NCBI GenBank assembly: GCA_963210315.1
Contig: OY723264.1
Span: forward strand, 1,488,001 to 1,552,000
Direction: 5' to 3'
From: Rhynchopus euleeides
Lineage: Eukaryota; Euglenozoa; Diplonemea; Diplonemida; Diplonemidae
DNA: 64,000 bases
Position numbers and translations under genes: made by a program. The notes under the pieces were generated by a model, which did no database searches, had not been told where the DNA came from, and saw nothing but the letters and a program-made list of their open reading frames with translations. Shown piece after piece: positions 40,554 to 50,400 of this stretch (the first letter of the stretch is position 1; the number at the start of each line of letters is the position of its first letter).

Positions 40554-41025
40554 GGCATGTACCTGTCAGTTGCTAAGGCCTGAGCACATGCGGCGTCACA
40601 TCTTCAGGAGACGCGAGCCCATGCTGATGTGTCGAATCATGTGTCCGTGTGCCTGTTGGGGGGGGGAAAGTGACCCCAAACCCCAATTTTGGTGTTCCTC
40701 CAACGCCCAGAGGTCAGCACGAGCGCTGTTCCCTGGAGGGGGGAAAATACTGGGCGGGGTGGGTGGAAGAGTAAAAATCTTCCTGGGTCTGGCCCCCCCT
40801 GGAAGATTAGCGAAAACCCTGGCAGCAAACAAAAAAAAAACTGACGCACACACAACCCGATTTCCTGATGAAGGGTGGTGGTGGTCGCGCCCCCGTCGTA
40901 CCGTGCAACGCACGTGGCGGAAACTGCACTAGGCAGCAACAGTGATGATAAACAGCACAGCAAACAACATCAAGCAAACCTCAACAAAACCCCCGCGCGC
41001 AAGACGGCCGATGCTGGGGGCGGTC
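40554..41025. other. No gene seen
   Basis: Mixed sequence with G runs and A runs; nothing recognisable until the 31-bp repeats begin. Confidence 0.35.
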
Positions 41026-41305
41026 CCCCTGGACTGGGCCGAGGCCGTGAGGGTCCTCTTGACCTGGGACGAGTCCATACAGGGCCCCCTCGACCTGGGC
41101 CGAGTCCGGACAGGGTCCTCTTGCCCTGGGCCGAGTCCATACAGGGTCCCCTTGACCTGGGCCGAGTCCAGACAGGGTCCTCTTGACCTGGGCCGAGTCC
41201 GGACAGGGTCCTCTTGCCCTGGGCCGAGTCCATACAGGGTCCCCTTGCCCTGGGCCGAGTCCATACAGGGTCCTCTTGACCTGGGCCGAGTCCGGACAGG
41301 CCTGT
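41026..41305 (-). repeat. Diverged 31-bp minisatellite, inverted relative
   Basis: About nine units of GGGCCGAGTCC(A/G)(T/G)ACAGGG followed by TCC(C/T)CTTG(A/C)CCT. Read on the minus strand, the unit contains AGGGGACCCTGTA and ACTCGGCCC, the same core as the 35860-39240 array, with the same 31-bp period. Confidence 0.8.
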
Positions 41306-41563
41306 CCCGCGACTCTCTTCGGAGCGCCTGCACCACCTCGGCAAGAGGTCTTCCCAGTCCCGCTCTCGAGACTTGTGTGTGAAAATCGCTGCGTCGTCGT
41401 TTTTCGTCACAATTAGGGGTTTCTTCGGATTTTGCACCTCGTCGCAACCCTGTGAGTGAGATCTTGGATCTGAGTGACACCGAAATCGTGCTTTTCGCTT
41501 GAATCGGGGTCCAAATATGCTCCCCAGGCTAGGGACCCCCCAACTCCCCACACCCTTTTTTTA

Positions 41564-42098
41564 CAGGGGGGGGGGGGCGAATAGTATTACTACGTAATAC
41601 TATTCGGCGAACCAACCTGTATATTTGACCCCCCCCAAAAAAGATATATTTTTGGGGGTGGCCAAATAGTATTACGTAGTAGTACTACTCAAAATTTCGT
41701 GAAAAGGGGCGTTTCGAGGGGGCTCCCGTTCTATTGCACTGTTCGGAATCCGTGCGGATCGTAGTGGGGTCATTTTGGTGGCTCAAGTGCCAAGCTTCAC
41801 CCATGAAATGCGGGACGGGTTCAGGCACTTGTGAAGGGAAAAGGTGACTGGGAGGCAGCTTGCCCACCCATGCCACCCACCCAGCCTGACCCCCCTCACA
41901 GATTTGCCAAAACACCGTTCGTTTGAACGTTTGGAATCTGTGCGGATCGTGGTGGGGTCATTTTGGACATGGGGTGCCTATCTGCACCCCGTACTTAGAG
42001 TCACCAAAAACGTGCCCCAGAGCCCCAGAAAAAAAAAGTAATACTATTTGGCACCGTAATACTATTCAACTAGGTAATACTATTCGCCCCCCCCCCTG
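41564..42098. mobile_element. 535-bp TA-target MITE
   Basis: Ends CAGGGGGGG... and ...CCCCCCCTG flanked by TA. Just inside each end is GCGAATAGTATTAC or its inverse, and further AATAGTATTAC palindromes follow. The interior is the 250-bp dispersed repeat (41731-41990). No protein. TA flanks fit Tc1/mariner-type mobilisation. Confidence 0.7.
41731..41990 (+). repeat. About 250-bp dispersed repeat, copy 2
   Basis: Matches 34801-35048; here it forms the core of a TA-target MITE. Confidence 0.65.
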
Positions 42099-42371
42099 TA
42101 AGCGTTTTTCCCCTCATTTTTTCTCATTTTTTCTCACCCGGTAGCGAAGGCCCCCCCAGCCAAAAATCGATTTTTTGGCTTGGCGAGTAGTTGGCGAAAA
42201 TCGCGAAAAATCCCAAAAATATCGATTTTTCACAGAGGCCCAAAAACGTGTTCCTGGGTGGAAAATGGGCCCAAAAACCGGGTTCTGGCCATTTCTGGGT
42301 GGTTTTTCGGGGTTTCCAGACAATGTTCGCCATTTTTCTGCCCGAAACCCCAGCCTGCTTGCATACACGTT
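42099..42371. other. No gene seen
   Basis: AT- and G-rich sequence with short inverted repeats (AAAATCGATTTTT near 42162 and 42219). Confidence 0.3.
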
Positions 42372-42534
42372 AAGTCGAATAAATTAGACATAACCAGAAG
42401 AGCAACGTCATCATGTTCGTGAGAATGTCACCCCCCAAGCGGAGGCCGAGGAGGGGGGGGTGACATTCTCTCGGGGTACCCTAGGTAAGTCTAATAAACT
42501 TGACATAACCAGACGACCAACATCATCATGTTCG
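42372..42534. repeat. 48-bp direct repeats around a 16-bp-stem hairpin
   Basis: The direct repeats 42372-42419 and 42487-42534 (AAGTC-AATAAA, then GACATAACCAGA and CATCATGTTCG) flank a hairpin whose arms, GAGAATGTCACCCCCC at 42421-42436 and its inverse at 42455-42470, are perfect. Confidence 0.7.
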
Positions 42535-43386
42535 AGTTTCCACCCCGAGTTCCCTCATGCGACCCCAAAAATCAAGCCAATGAGGGTTGCCTCCAAATCG
42601 GGGTTGTGGGGAGAAAATCGGCCAAATGAGGTTCGGGTCGTCTCTTGTGCGAAATTCAGACAAACTCAAGTATTCAAACGCTATACCGACCCCAACCGCA
42701 ACCCCACCCCCTGCCTTCTGCCCCCCACCCCTGTGCAAGGTCATGTGCCCAGTCCCATCGCGTGTTGCCTTGTTGCAGATTTTCAAATTGGGAAATTTCA
42801 GGTGACCCGATGATAGGGATGTACCCCGAGGGTCTACCTGCAGGGATCCACTTTTTGCTATGCCTGCATTGCTGCTGTTTGCGCTTCTCGCCTCCACACA
42901 CCACCCTGGGGGGAGGGACAGAGGGCGGAGGGGGCTACACACTTACACAACCGATTCGGTCAAACAATGCCACGTCATCCCCATTGGGGTCCTGGACCGC
43001 GGCCTCTCTCCCAGCGAATTGGTGTCGTCATCAGGCAGGCTAAGTAGTTGTCTACACAGGACATTGGTTTTAAGGGGGGTCTGAGTTCTGCGGAACTGGC
43101 TTCAAGGGATGCCCCCTCGTAATGACTGGGTGGATGGAGCCAAGTAATACCAGGTGGTCGGACACCGGAACTCTCGGCATTTATTAGTCGCGGGAACTGT
43201 GTCCGTGTGGTCGGGTGTGACCCCTTCCGATTCCACTGATTCCACTCTTGAACATGTAGTGTTGAAAGATACTTGGTGTTCTGATGTTTTACAGGGTACT
43301 TGACAAAGGAAAGAGGGTGGTCAGTCTTGTGATCCACCCTGAATCCTTCCTGTGAGCAGCAGATCCACAACACCTCGACTTCTTTC
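42535..43386. other. No gene seen
   Basis: No long open frame with protein character. Moderately GC-rich sequence without repeats that I can relate to the rest of the window. Confidence 0.35.
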
Positions 43387-43480
43387 CACGGTATGGTGAC
43401 GATCGGTCCAATTAAATCCACGATCGTGAAAAAAAACGATCGTTTTAATTGGAGGCTAATTGGACCAGGGGATAAGATAG
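43387..43480. repeat. Inverted partner of 52966-52993 with CGATCGTG palindromes
   Basis: The 28 bases at 43387-43414 (CACGGTATGGTGACGATCGG onward) are the exact inverse of 52966-52993. CCAATTA and CGATCGTG palindromes follow in both places. Confidence 0.7.
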
Positions 43481-44142
43481 GTCTGGTTTTCCGGTTTTCA
43501 AAACCAGGGTTTCCCGGTTCCCGGTTTTCTGGAAAAAAAAAAAGGTCGGTCTCATTTTTGGCGGTTTTTCTTGTGACTTTGGGACAGTAAAACAGTCAGA
43601 AAAAACGCCATAAAAAAATAGAAAGTGACCCCATCGTGATCCGCACAGAGCTCAAATAGTCCAAAGAAGGCAGAGAAGCGGAGAAGAAAAATGGACCTAG
43701 CGGATGGCCCGGTGGGTGGTGACCTCGTCATGCAGGTCTCTTCTGTTTTGAAGGTGCACACATGGTGGACTCCAGCCACCATGTCTAAGAGGGAGTCTAA
43801 GACTGCAGTCTGGAGGGCTGAGACGAGAACACGAACGACTTTCAAGCAGTCTTGAAGGTCGCCAAGCCTATTGGGGGCAACTAACAGATGAGATTTGTTT
43901 GTTGCCTGTCGTCACAGCTAGGTGCCCATCTCCTCGATAACGGAATGTGTGCAGAGATCTCGTGGACCCTTTGGCCATTCTGTCGTGCACCCACTCCACC
44001 CACAACGCACACCTGTCACGAGTGGTCGCTCCCCCGTCCTCCTCCACCCTGAAGGTTGAACCCTCAAGGACCAGTGATCTCCTGCTGGCCGGGCTGCGAT
44101 ACAGCGAAGCCTTCCTACTTACAAGCGAATCCAGACTGTAGT
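43481..44142. other. No gene seen
   Basis: Short internal repeats such as TTCCCGGTT near 43480-43530 and an inverse piece of the 250-bp repeat near 43612-43640. No supported coding sequence. Confidence 0.35.
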
Positions 44143-44206
44143 GAACAGATGTTCACTACCGTGGCCTCCGGCGGCTGGGGGGCTCCGCCCCCCAGACCCC
44201 CCTGTG
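44143..44206 (+). repeat. Dispersed 60-bp hairpin motif, copy 3
   Basis: Almost identical to 40490-40553; the sequences on both sides are unrelated. Confidence 0.7.
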
Positions 44207-44256
44207 TAAAAGCATTGCACCAGACCGGTTTTTTGGTCGAGAGTCCAAACTTTCAA

Positions 44257-44375
44257 AGCAGCTGCTGCGCCTGCCCCACCAAGCAGCCTCAGTACGACAG
44301 GACGCGCGCAGGCACCGGGCCTTCTCAGACTCTGGGAGGGTTTGCGCGGGTCGCGCGCGCCGAAGGCGCGCGCGA
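44257..44375 (+). repeat. 65-bp dispersed motif followed by GAA-loop hairpin
   Basis: 44257-44320 matches 6892-6958 (GCTGCGC-GCCCCACC, then GACAGGACGCGCGCAGG). At 44351-44375 an 11-bp GC stem (TCGCGCGCGCC) with a GAA loop is followed by AAAAATTTT. Confidence 0.5.
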
Positions 44376-45222
44376 AAAATTTTCAAAACCAGAAAAACCG
44401 GAAAACGGCGCCAGAAAAAAAGTCTATCTTATACCCTGATTGGACGATCGTGAAAAAAATATTCCAATTATTCCCACGATCGTGGGCGATCGTGGCTAAT
44501 TGGTCGAAGATTTCCCTCCAGTGCCCACCTATCTCTGCAGTCAACCATGTGATGGACCACAGTTCTTCCGGGTATCGAGCCCTCTCTGCAGGGTCGGCTG
44601 TCAAGCAGGCTAACTCCTGGGCCTTGAGAGCCCCGTGGTTGGCCTGGAGTACGGCCTGGAGCTGTGTAGGACGGCTCCCGGTGGGAGCTGTTTCAACCGG
44701 TAGTCAGCGGTTCGACTTTTTCGCCCGCTGTTGGATACAGGGGGCTACGGGGTGATCGTCAGTGCATTTTGGTGCATTTCCCAAGGAAACTAGGTGAAAA
44801 CTGACGAAGAATAACGAGGCATACCGACCAGCGAAGACCCCTCTATTTTCAGCTCAAGTTCACCCCAAATTTTCCTGAGTTTGGATATCCCTGGATTGAT
44901 ACCGCTGAATGGCTGAACACGCGAGCCGCTGAAGTTAGAGCCTTGTTGGATGAGGCCAGTCCCTTCACAAAGCCGCATCCCACTGGCCGATATTGTATAC
45001 GTTCCCCAACCCAGAGGTGATCAAGCTTCGGTAGAGCTTGGTACTGCAGAGCTGAGCACCCGCTGAACGCTGAACGGTTACCGTTCCGCCTGATGATATT
45101 AGAGCCTTGGTTCGGGTGCCACACCTGAAACCAGTGGCTTGGTTGGCTGTGAGTGCATCAGCTTCCCCCGCTGTTCCATCTGATTTTGATCTGGGTTTGG
45201 GCGCAACCGGGATTTTCAGCCA
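44376..45222. other. No gene seen
   Basis: Contains CGATCGTG/CCAATTA palindromes near 44440-44505. Otherwise no recognisable feature. Confidence 0.3.
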
Positions 45223-45624
45223 TTGGATGAGACCATTCCCGGATCATTCCATCAGCCAATAGTAAGCACATTCCGAATCCCAGGGCGTGCCCTGGTAGAA
45301 GTGTCGGGGATGCTCCTCTGGAGTTACTCCGGAGCACACCGGGCACTGGTAGCGATGTTTGGCGGCTTTGACCGGTGGCTGGAAAATACCCTGGTGCCCC
45401 TGAAAAGCGGTGCTTTTTCGCAGTGTTACGACATGGAGTGGGGACGTAGCCCTCTCTTCTGGAGGCCAATGTGGCGCAGTCTCCGAGACACAAAAATGAA
45501 CCGTGTCATTGACGCCTTCATCTTCCAAGAATCAAGTAACTGGGCGCCTGGGCCACAGCAGGTGAATGTACGCACCCTCCGGAGCCGGAAGGAGGTGGTG
45601 GCACCGGAGGCCTCCGGGGGCTGA
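45223..45624 (+). CDS. Hypothetical 133-residue open frame (doubtful)
   Basis: The frame begins MDETIPGSFHQPIV and includes LLWSYSGAHRALVAMFGGFDRWLEN. The minus strand over the same DNA also has an open frame with a C-P-V-C pair (YQCPVCSGVTPEEHPRH). Neither is recognised and only one, if any, can be real. No neighbouring exon or splice signal supports it. Confidence 0.2.
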   Translation: MDETIPGSFHQPIVSTFRIPGRALVEVSGMLLWSYSGAHRALVAMFGGFDRWLENTLVPLKSGAFSQCYDMEWGRSPLFWRPMWRSLRDTKMNRVIDAFIFQESSNWAPGPQQVNVRTLRSRKEVVAPEASGG

Positions 45625-46010
45625 TAGCCGTGGTTCTGGGTGCCTCCCTTCGACCCTGCAGTCTCTAATCCTATGATATCACGTCACGGCGACTACCTGA
45701 GCAAAGTTGTTTCAAACCCCACCTCTTGGATCACCAGCAGTTTTATGGGGTTGTATGGCATTGACCAATGAACAACTATGCGGTTGGTGTATCATTCTGG
45801 CAGAGGGACAACTTCCCCGTGATGTGTCCATGTGACATTCGCGCACGATGCCATGTGCCGGACTCATCACACCGTCGCCTTATTGGACGAATCGACATCA
45901 CGGGTAGATATCCAACGATTTCTTAAGCTACAGTTTCTGTACTTCATTGGTGGTTTGAGTGACACCAGGGGGATACACAACAAAACACACAAACTTACAC
46001 ACCACACACA

Positions 46011-47315
46011 ATGTCGGCCGACCTCCCCGCGGTTCCCCTGGGTGTCGGCTCTGCCGACAGCCAACCGGCCGGCCCACCACCGTTTGTGGTAAACCTCCCG
46101 GAATGCCGGGAGTATCGCATCCGGCTTGAGGGTGCGCGCACCGCCAGGGCCTACACCACCATCATCGAACAGCTGGGGTGGCAGACGGCGACGGTTGCGA
46201 GTGTGGACCGCGGAACCGCCCGCATTCTTGCGGAGAGGAAGCCGCCCCACACCCTCCTCAGGGCAGGGGATGCCACCGCCACCATCGTCGATGTGGCAGA
46301 GGAGAGGGCAGAGAAGGAGAGGCAGGTCGCCGAGGAGCGGGCGGCAAGGGAGAAGGAACGTGAAAAGCAAGAATTGGAAAGAGCGAAGCAGCGGGTCGCC
46401 ACCCTCACCGCCCTGCAGCTCCCCCCGAAGCTCCGCGACCCCCGCGAGCAGCCCACCACCCGCGCCACATACTCCAAAACGGAGATGGTGCAGAGGCATG
46501 GGGGGAAGCGCAGGGGCGATGCGGTGTGGGAGCAGGCGAAGCTCGCGTGGCAGAAGTCCCGCACACGCCAGCTGAAAGAGGCGACCACCCACCTCGCACG
46601 GCTGCAACCTCCCACCCCCGCGAACACCAACACCATGGATCTCGACCCACAGCCGCAAACCTGCGGGGATATCGCGGCACTACACAGCGCTTTGACAGCC
46701 AGCAGGGAGGAGGTGGCAGCGCTGCGGGAGTGGAGAGAGGAGGTGCGGGTCTGGCAAACCCAGCAGGACGCGAAGCAGCACAAGCTAGAGGCCGAGGCTG
46801 CCGCGCTGCGTAAGCAGGTAGCAGAGCTGCACAAGAGGGATGACGAGGTGCGTGCCTCTCAGGCCCAAGAGATCGCCAGGGGACTCCACCGTGAAGCGGA
46901 GGAGGCAGCCAAGCAGAAGTACCTGGACGATTGGCGCAAAAAGGTGGAGGAATGGCTGGAGGACGCAGAGCAGCGGAGAAAGAGGAGGAGAAAGCCTGCC
47001 AAGCGGCTCACGAGCGGCTCGCCACCCTCGGGAGCCCCGGCAAAGGATGACTCCTCCTCCTGCTCTGCTGTCGATGAAGACGACGACGCCCCGTCGCCAC
47101 GCGAAGCAGGGGTCTACGCGGGCTCCCCAAGGGTGGGGAACCCCCCCCCGCCCCCAGCTGTCGACGTGGCGTCGAGACACATCGCCTCCTTGGGACGACG
47201 GACCCAACTGGATTCCCTCGCTACATCCGCACAGACCAGCCCCTACGGTGGAAAGTCCCCAAAGGGCCGAGGGAGGGGAAAGGATGCAACGCGGGCAAAA
47301 GGGGTGGAGATATAA
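46011..47315 (+). CDS. LINE ORF1 protein (coiled coil)
   Basis: 434 residues. ATG follows the ACACACA-rich 5' UTR. Residues about 80-150 and 215-330 are highly charged heptad-like helices (EERAEKERQVAEERAAREKE; EAAALRKQVAELHKRDDE), so a coiled-coil oligomer is expected, as in many LINE ORF1 proteins. A basic patch (RRKRRRKPAKR) near 325-335 could bind RNA or act as a nuclear signal. The last part is Pro/Ser-rich. No zinc knuckle. The stop TAA is 47313-47315, and the -1 frame is already open from 47078. Confidence 0.85.
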   Translation: MSADLPAVPLGVGSADSQPAGPPPFVVNLPECREYRIRLEGARTARAYTTIIEQLGWQTATVASVDRGTARILAERKPPHTLLRAGDATATIVDVAEERAEKERQVAEERAAREKEREKQELERAKQRVATLTALQLPPKLRDPREQPTTRATYSKTEMVQRHGGKRRGDAVWEQAKLAWQKSRTRQLKEATTHLARLQPPTPANTNTMDLDPQPQTCGDIAALHSALTASREEVAALREWREEVRVWQTQQDAKQHKLEAEAAALRKQVAELHKRDDEVRASQAQEIARGLHREAEEAAKQKYLDDWRKKVEEWLEDAEQRRKRRRKPAKRLTSGSPPSGAPAKDDSSSCSAVDEDDDAPSPREAGVYAGSPRVGNPPPPPAVDVASRHIASLGRRTQLDSLATSAQTSPYGGKSPKGRGRGKDATRAKGVEI

Positions 47316-47443
47316 AGGGGACGGGACACCGCACCCCCACCCCCACTTACACACCCCCCCACCCCCAACACTTGCTCCACCACACATCCACCCGACAACG
47401 CCTTCTTTTGTGTGCCGGAGATGTGGAGCGAAACCCCGGGCCC
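47078..47443 (+). promoter_or_regulatory. Candidate -1 frameshift and 2A separation region
   Basis: The ORF2 frame is open from just after a TGA at 47075-47077 and contains no ATG before the 2A (GDVERNPGP, 47417-47443). It is -1 relative to ORF1, and the overlap runs to 47315. Nine C residues (47141-47149) give C-CCC-CCC in the ORF1 frame, a homopolymeric match to the X-XXY-YYZ slippery pattern. An AAAAGGGG run near 47297-47304 is a weaker alternative. Confidence 0.5.
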
Positions 47444-50400
47444 CCAACCACGCTGCGTGTCCTCTCCTGGAATGCCAACGGCTTGGAGGGGGCGCGCAGG
47501 GCAGAGTTCGAACACCACGTATCTAAAAATCACTACGACGTACTCCTTATACAAGAGCTAAAAAGGGCCCAGACCGCCACCCTCAAGATAGAGGGCTACG
47601 CCACGCACCTGCGGCGAAGGACTCGCAAGCGAAGTACGGGTGATCTGGAGAGCGGAGGAGGAGTTGCGACCTTCACACGAAATTCCCTCCACGCTGAGAC
47701 GGTCTACGTCACCCCCGACTCCTCCTGCACCGAGAGGCTCGACGTGAGGGTGACGGGGAAAGATGGGCGGGCGGTCACAATGGTGAATGTGTACCGCCCG
47801 GGTGGTATCGGAGGGTCCCCCGACGATAAACGCACCGACGACTTCGACCCGGAGGACCTCCCCACCGATGACCAAACCATCATCGCTGGGGACTTCAACG
47901 TCCACCACGCCACCTGGGATGCCGCAGCGACACAGGATCCGCAAGGTGTACTCCTACACCGGTGGATGCTCCTAAACGGTATGATCGCCTGGAATGACCC
48001 AGAGGTGCCGACACGCATCGGACACGGCACGCGCTCCTCACCAGACATCGTGATATCCCATAGCTCCTGGGATGGGTGCACCTGGAAGACGCTTGACAGC
48101 CTGGGATCAGACCATCTCCCGATAGAGCTCTGCCTCCCCTTCGGTGGGGCCCCCAAGGAAATGTCCGAGGCGACGAAGCATGTGCGAGTAAGATGGTGCT
48201 GGTCACGCGCTGACTGGAAGGGCTATGCGGCAGAGATGGAGAGTAGGGCACCCCAGGCGGAGGCATGGAAAAACCCCTACGAGGCCTACCACTGTTTCAA
48301 GGGCCTCCTAAACAACGTCGCCCTAAAGCATATCCCCCAGCAGCGCCGCCGCCCAAATCGGAAACGGTGGTTCAACGCTCGGGTGAAACGGGCCATCGCT
48401 GCACGAAACGAGGAGACCCGACGACAACAAGCTGAGCCTCCGACTGCGAAAGACGCTCAGAAAGACGCTCTACACCTGCAGAGACTACGTCAGGAGGCGA
48501 CCGTAGAGGTGGCGGCGGCCAAAAGGGTGCAGTGGGAGAAACGCTGCGAGGCAGCAGGCGTCAACCCCTCGGCTGCGTACACCCTGATCCGCGAGCTGGA
48601 TGGCCGCAGTATCAAAGATGCCAACTTCCCACTGGTGAGAGACGGGAAGCCGGTGACCGCCCCAATGGAGAAAGCAGATATGCTGGCTGCGCACTTCGCC
48701 GGGGTGAGTGGAGGAGGTACCAAGCTCGACCCCAACGCCACACAATCTCTCCGCACAGCGCCGTCTGCCAGCGATAACCAGGCAGAGCTACACCCCAGCG
48801 AGCAGCCTTTCACAATGGAGGAACTCAGGGTTGCGCTCGCGGCGCTGGGAAAGAGGAAGGCACCCGGACCCGATGAAATTCCGAACGAATTCCTCCTCAA
48901 CCTCGGGCCACGGGCACGGGCAGCCTTCCTCGGCATTCTAAACCTCTCGTGGTGCACGGGAGTCCTGCCCGACGCCTGGACGCGGGCTACCCTGGTGCCG
49001 ATACACAAGCCCAAACGTCCGGCCACAAAACCGGAGTCATACCGCCCCATCGCGCTGACCAGCACCAGCTGCAAGGTGCTGGAAAGGATGATAAAGGCGC
49101 GTCTGGTCCAGCTCATGGAGGACGACACGCTGCCCTGCGCTCAGCACCACCCAGTGCAGGCAGGTTTCAGAAAGCTGCGCTCCACAGAAGACCAACTAGC
49201 GCATATCGTACAGCTCGTGCAGGAACCTCCGGATGAAACGGAGCAGACGGGGCCCTACTCCATCAGAATTATCCCGAAGCCCCAGCGGAAACCACGGGTA
49301 TCGGTGGTCCTCTTCGTAGACATGCAGCAGGCTTTCGATCGCGTAAAACGGGATATCGTACTGCGCAGGATAGAGGAAATGGGCTTCCCGCGTCGATACC
49401 GCACCTGGCTCACAGCCTTCCTGACAAATCGACGGGCACGGGTATCTGTGGAGGGTGCGACCAGCGGGCTGTACGAGATGAAGGAGGGGGTACCGCAGGG
49501 CACGGTCCTATCCCCTCTTCTCTTCAACATCGTGATGGACGAAATGGCGGAGCTGCTGGCGGGCCTCGGGCACGACGTCCGACCGGCGATATATGCTGAC
49601 GACATCGCGATTGTAGTATCTGGGAGCAACATCGAACAGGTGGCAGCGAAGGCGCAGCAGGCGCTGGAACTGCTCTGCGCAGAAGGACCGACACGTGGCC
49701 TGGAGATCTCGAGAGAAAAGACGGAGCACACGGTGTTCGGGAAACGGGGGGCCCTACGGGAGGTTGCGGAAGGCCCCCTGCTCGCCTACCCAGACGGCAC
49801 ACCTGTGAAACGCACCACGACACCACGCTACTTAGGAGTCACGCTGGACCCTACGTGCAGCATGCAGTACCATCATGAGCGGGTTATAGACAAGCTGCTA
49901 CAACGCCTGAATGTGGTGAAGATGCTCGCAGGCTCATCGTGGGGGTGTAATGCGCACACACTGCGCACAGCCTACCTCACGTATGCATTACCGGCGGTGA
50001 GCTATGCGCTCGGGGTGTACGGCCCCCTTCTCAGCAATACCATGCGGGCGGAGCTGGAGAGGCTGCACCACCAGGCAGCGCGCTTCATCACCGGTTGCCC
50101 TACCAGCACGCGCACTGAGGACCTGCTCTGGGAGGCCCACCTAGACACCTTCTCCGCGATCCTCGACACAGCGGTGGCCACAACCTACGAACGCTTCAGG
50201 AGGCTCGACGGTACCCCAGGAAATGCGGTGACGACCCTGGTAGGACCAAAGTACAGCTGGTTGCACCAAGCGAGATGCACCTCCGCTGAGTGTGGTTTAT
50301 CTGGGGAGACCATGCCAAAGCGAGAGGCCGCTCCCCTCCACGTGGCTACCCCCACGCACCCATGGGAGTGGAATGCGATCGCGGAGCACATCGACATCCG

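Noticed and set aside
45244..45528. Minus-strand frame with a C-P-V-C pair, possibly a zinc-finger protein
   Set aside because: It overlaps another open frame, is short, has no recognised family and no splice context.
47297..47304. AAAAGGGG as the main frameshift site of the second LINE
   Set aside because: It does not fit the X-XXY-YYZ pattern in the ORF1 frame; the C9 run upstream fits better, so it is kept only as a weak alternative.
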